Shown here piece by piece: positions 51,506-52,305 of a stretch of DNA of 52,305 bases. The DNA is from Acrocarpospora catenulata. GTDB taxonomy: Bacteria > Actinomycetota > Actinomycetes > Streptosporangiales > Streptosporangiaceae. The position numbers and the translations under genes were made by a program. The stretch's first letter is position 1. Each line of letters opens with the position of its first letter. The DNA lies in NCBI RefSeq assembly GCF_018476525.1, contig NZ_JAHCST010000066.1, forward strand, positions 1-52,305, written 5' to 3'. The notes under the pieces were generated by a model. The model saw nothing but the letters and a program-made list of their open reading frames with translations, was not told the DNA's origin and ran no database searches.

Positions 51506-52305
51506 GTGTACACCCATTTCGACTCTTCGTTCGCAGATCCAGCTCCACCGGGAGAGTTGGCTGCCGTCCCCGCTCGTGGTGCGGGTCCTGCTCGTCAACT
51601 CGATTCAGAGATAGGCGAGCTCACTCACTCCATCCCCAACTCGGTGCTCTTAAAGTCCAGCATCGAACTCGACCTCGAATCCGTCCTGTGCTCGGTCGCC
51701 CGAAGCGACCTAGGACCACGCGTTCTGCCACCCGGGTGGGGCGTGCGCTTCCGACAATCACCAACAGTTTTTGACATGGCTACCTCTCTCGTGGAGGTGT
51801 GGGTTAAACGACCCCACCGAAGACCGTCTCAGTGGAGTGTTCGGTATCGCCGGGGTCATGTGACCGACCGCACCGCCCCGGACACCCGCCAGTTGCGGCC
51901 ACTCCCGACCCGGGTGCCCGACCTGGATGGCCACGTGAGGAAGTCGTCCAAGCCGGCGGAGCCGGTTCCGGTCGAAGGCCATAGAAGGAAGGCCATAGAA
52001 GGGTGGACGGGAGCACCACGGCAGTCAAACTTCACGTGTACCGGCGCGGCAGGCTACCGTCCCCGGCGGGAGCCGGGTCCGACAGAAGGCCGCAGGGGTG
52101 GTTGGGAGTTCCCCGGCAACCAATCCTTCATATGCGGGGACGGCAGCCAGCTCTTCCGGTGGAGCTGGGTCAGCGAACGAAGGGTTGAAATGGGTGGGAG
52201 TCCATCGGGAGCCATTCACCCCGTGGGTGGGTGGACGCTTCCCGGCAACTATCCATCCCGGCGGAGCCGGGCCCGGACCCGGAGGGTCAAGAAGGGTGGG
52301 TGGGT
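51506..52305 (+). CDS. Weak open frame running off the window end
   Basis: From the GTG at 51506 one frame stays open for 266 codons to the window edge. Its first 95 or so residues look protein-like (DPAPPGELAAVPARG, then LKSSIELDLESVLCSVARSD and TVFDMATSLVEVWV). Beyond about 51820 it reads through degenerate repeats and becomes Arg/Pro/Gly-rich. I recognise no family. A minus-strand frame at the other repeat copy (52219 to 52025) encodes a related start (FADPAPPEELAAVPA), so this may be part of a repeated gene fragment rather than a working gene. Confidence 0.25.
   Translation, partial: MYTHFDSSFADPAPPGELAAVPARGAGPARQLDSEIGELTHSIPNSVLLKSSIELDLESVLCSVARSDLGPRVLPPGWGVRFRQSPTVFDMATSLVEVWVKRPHRRPSQWSVRYRRGHVTDRTAPDTRQLRPLPTRVPDLDGHVRKSSKPAEPVPVEGHRRKAIEGWTGAPRQSNFTCTGAAGYRPRREPGPTEGRRGGWEFPGNQSFICGDGSQLFRWSWVSERRVEMGGSPSGAIHPVGGWTLPGNYPSRRSRARTRRVKKGGW
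51511..51573 (-). repeat. Inverted single copy of the right-end repeat
   Basis: This 63-bp segment matches the reverse complement of 52134-52196 at 57 of 63 positions. On the minus strand it contains the same CCGGTGGAGCTGG wobble hairpin as that copy. Confidence 0.75.
51952..52305 (+). repeat. Degenerate hairpin-containing repeat array
   Basis: At least four related units are visible. Each has a CCGGC-GGA-GCCGG hairpin core: about 51954-51966, 52065-52079, 52156-52168 with G-U pairs, and 52248-52262. Each core is followed by a G-rich segment of the AGAAGGGTGG type. Between units a CCCCGGCAACCAATCC/TCCCGGCAACTATCC motif recurs. Unit 1 contains an exact 14-bp tandem duplication (51974-51987 and 51988-52001). 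The array reaches the window edge and may continue. It is not a CRISPR: the units are unequal and there are no constant spacers. Confidence 0.65.

Noticed and set aside
51952-52305. CRISPR array
   Set aside because: The units differ in sequence and spacing (roughly 90-110 bp apart), there are no constant-length spacers and no cas genes nearby.

Overview
The window is GC-rich actinobacterial chromosome, most likely from the order Streptosporangiales (Nonomuraea, Streptosporangium or Microbispora type; this is inference). The evidence is a mycothiol gene (mshC), the proteasomal ATPase Arc with the Pup deamidase/depupylase Dop, a TIR-like FxsC protein, a HemD-winged-helix fusion, and many start codons set 6-8 nt behind a TANNNT -10 box (leaderless promoters). 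Most of it looks like conserved core genome. The accessory or decaying parts are the left edge, about 35.4-39.2 kb, 46.3-46.5 kb and the right edge.

Layout. 0.1-2.0 kb: a truncated FxsC-like gene and an aldo/keto reductase. 2.0-6.9 kb: uppP, a histidine phosphatase, DUF3090, a kinase-like SCO1664-family gene, an NRDE protein and mshC. This is a conserved but poorly understood actinobacterial block that ends in mycothiol synthesis. 6.9-8.2 kb: a Tat-type amidase and a peptide deformylase. 8.5-14.8 kb: nitrate/nitrite assimilation, with narK, nirB, nirD, hemD fused to a winged helix, and a CbiX/SirB chelatase that supplies siroheme for NirB. 14.7-22.5 kb: a TetR-like protein without a visible HTH, PAC2, metH, a HAD phosphatase, an AAA-LuxR regulator and a small membrane protein.

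22.8-28.8 kb: a complete peptide ABC importer in the order permease C, binding protein, permease B, ATPase D, ATPase F. A stable hairpin lies behind the binding-protein gene. 28.9-30.7 kb: a NarL-type two-component system. 30.8-34.6 kb: a RecB-like nuclease, an M50 site-2 protease and an FHA protein. 34.8-39.2 kb: a TetR regulator with a palindromic operator candidate, then an ABC-2 permease with a large ectodomain and no ATPase gene beside it, divergent from an OmpR-type two-component system across a 49-nt palindrome. 39.2-46.3 kb: a double GNAT, trmI, arc, a membrane acyltransferase and dop. The usual pup-prcB-prcA genes do not follow dop. A deletion-fused alpha/beta-hydrolase pseudogene sits there instead.

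46.7-51.5 kb: a cobalamin-riboswitch-controlled cobalt/B12 operon (cbtB, cbtA, a phosphatase-like gene, a fused chelatase I/D subunit with a repeat-expanded linker, and cobO). It complements the B12-dependent metH at 16.5 kb. 51.5-52.3 kb: no recognisable gene, but a family of degenerate hairpin-containing repeats, one copy of which is inverted. This is the most unexplained sequence in the window.
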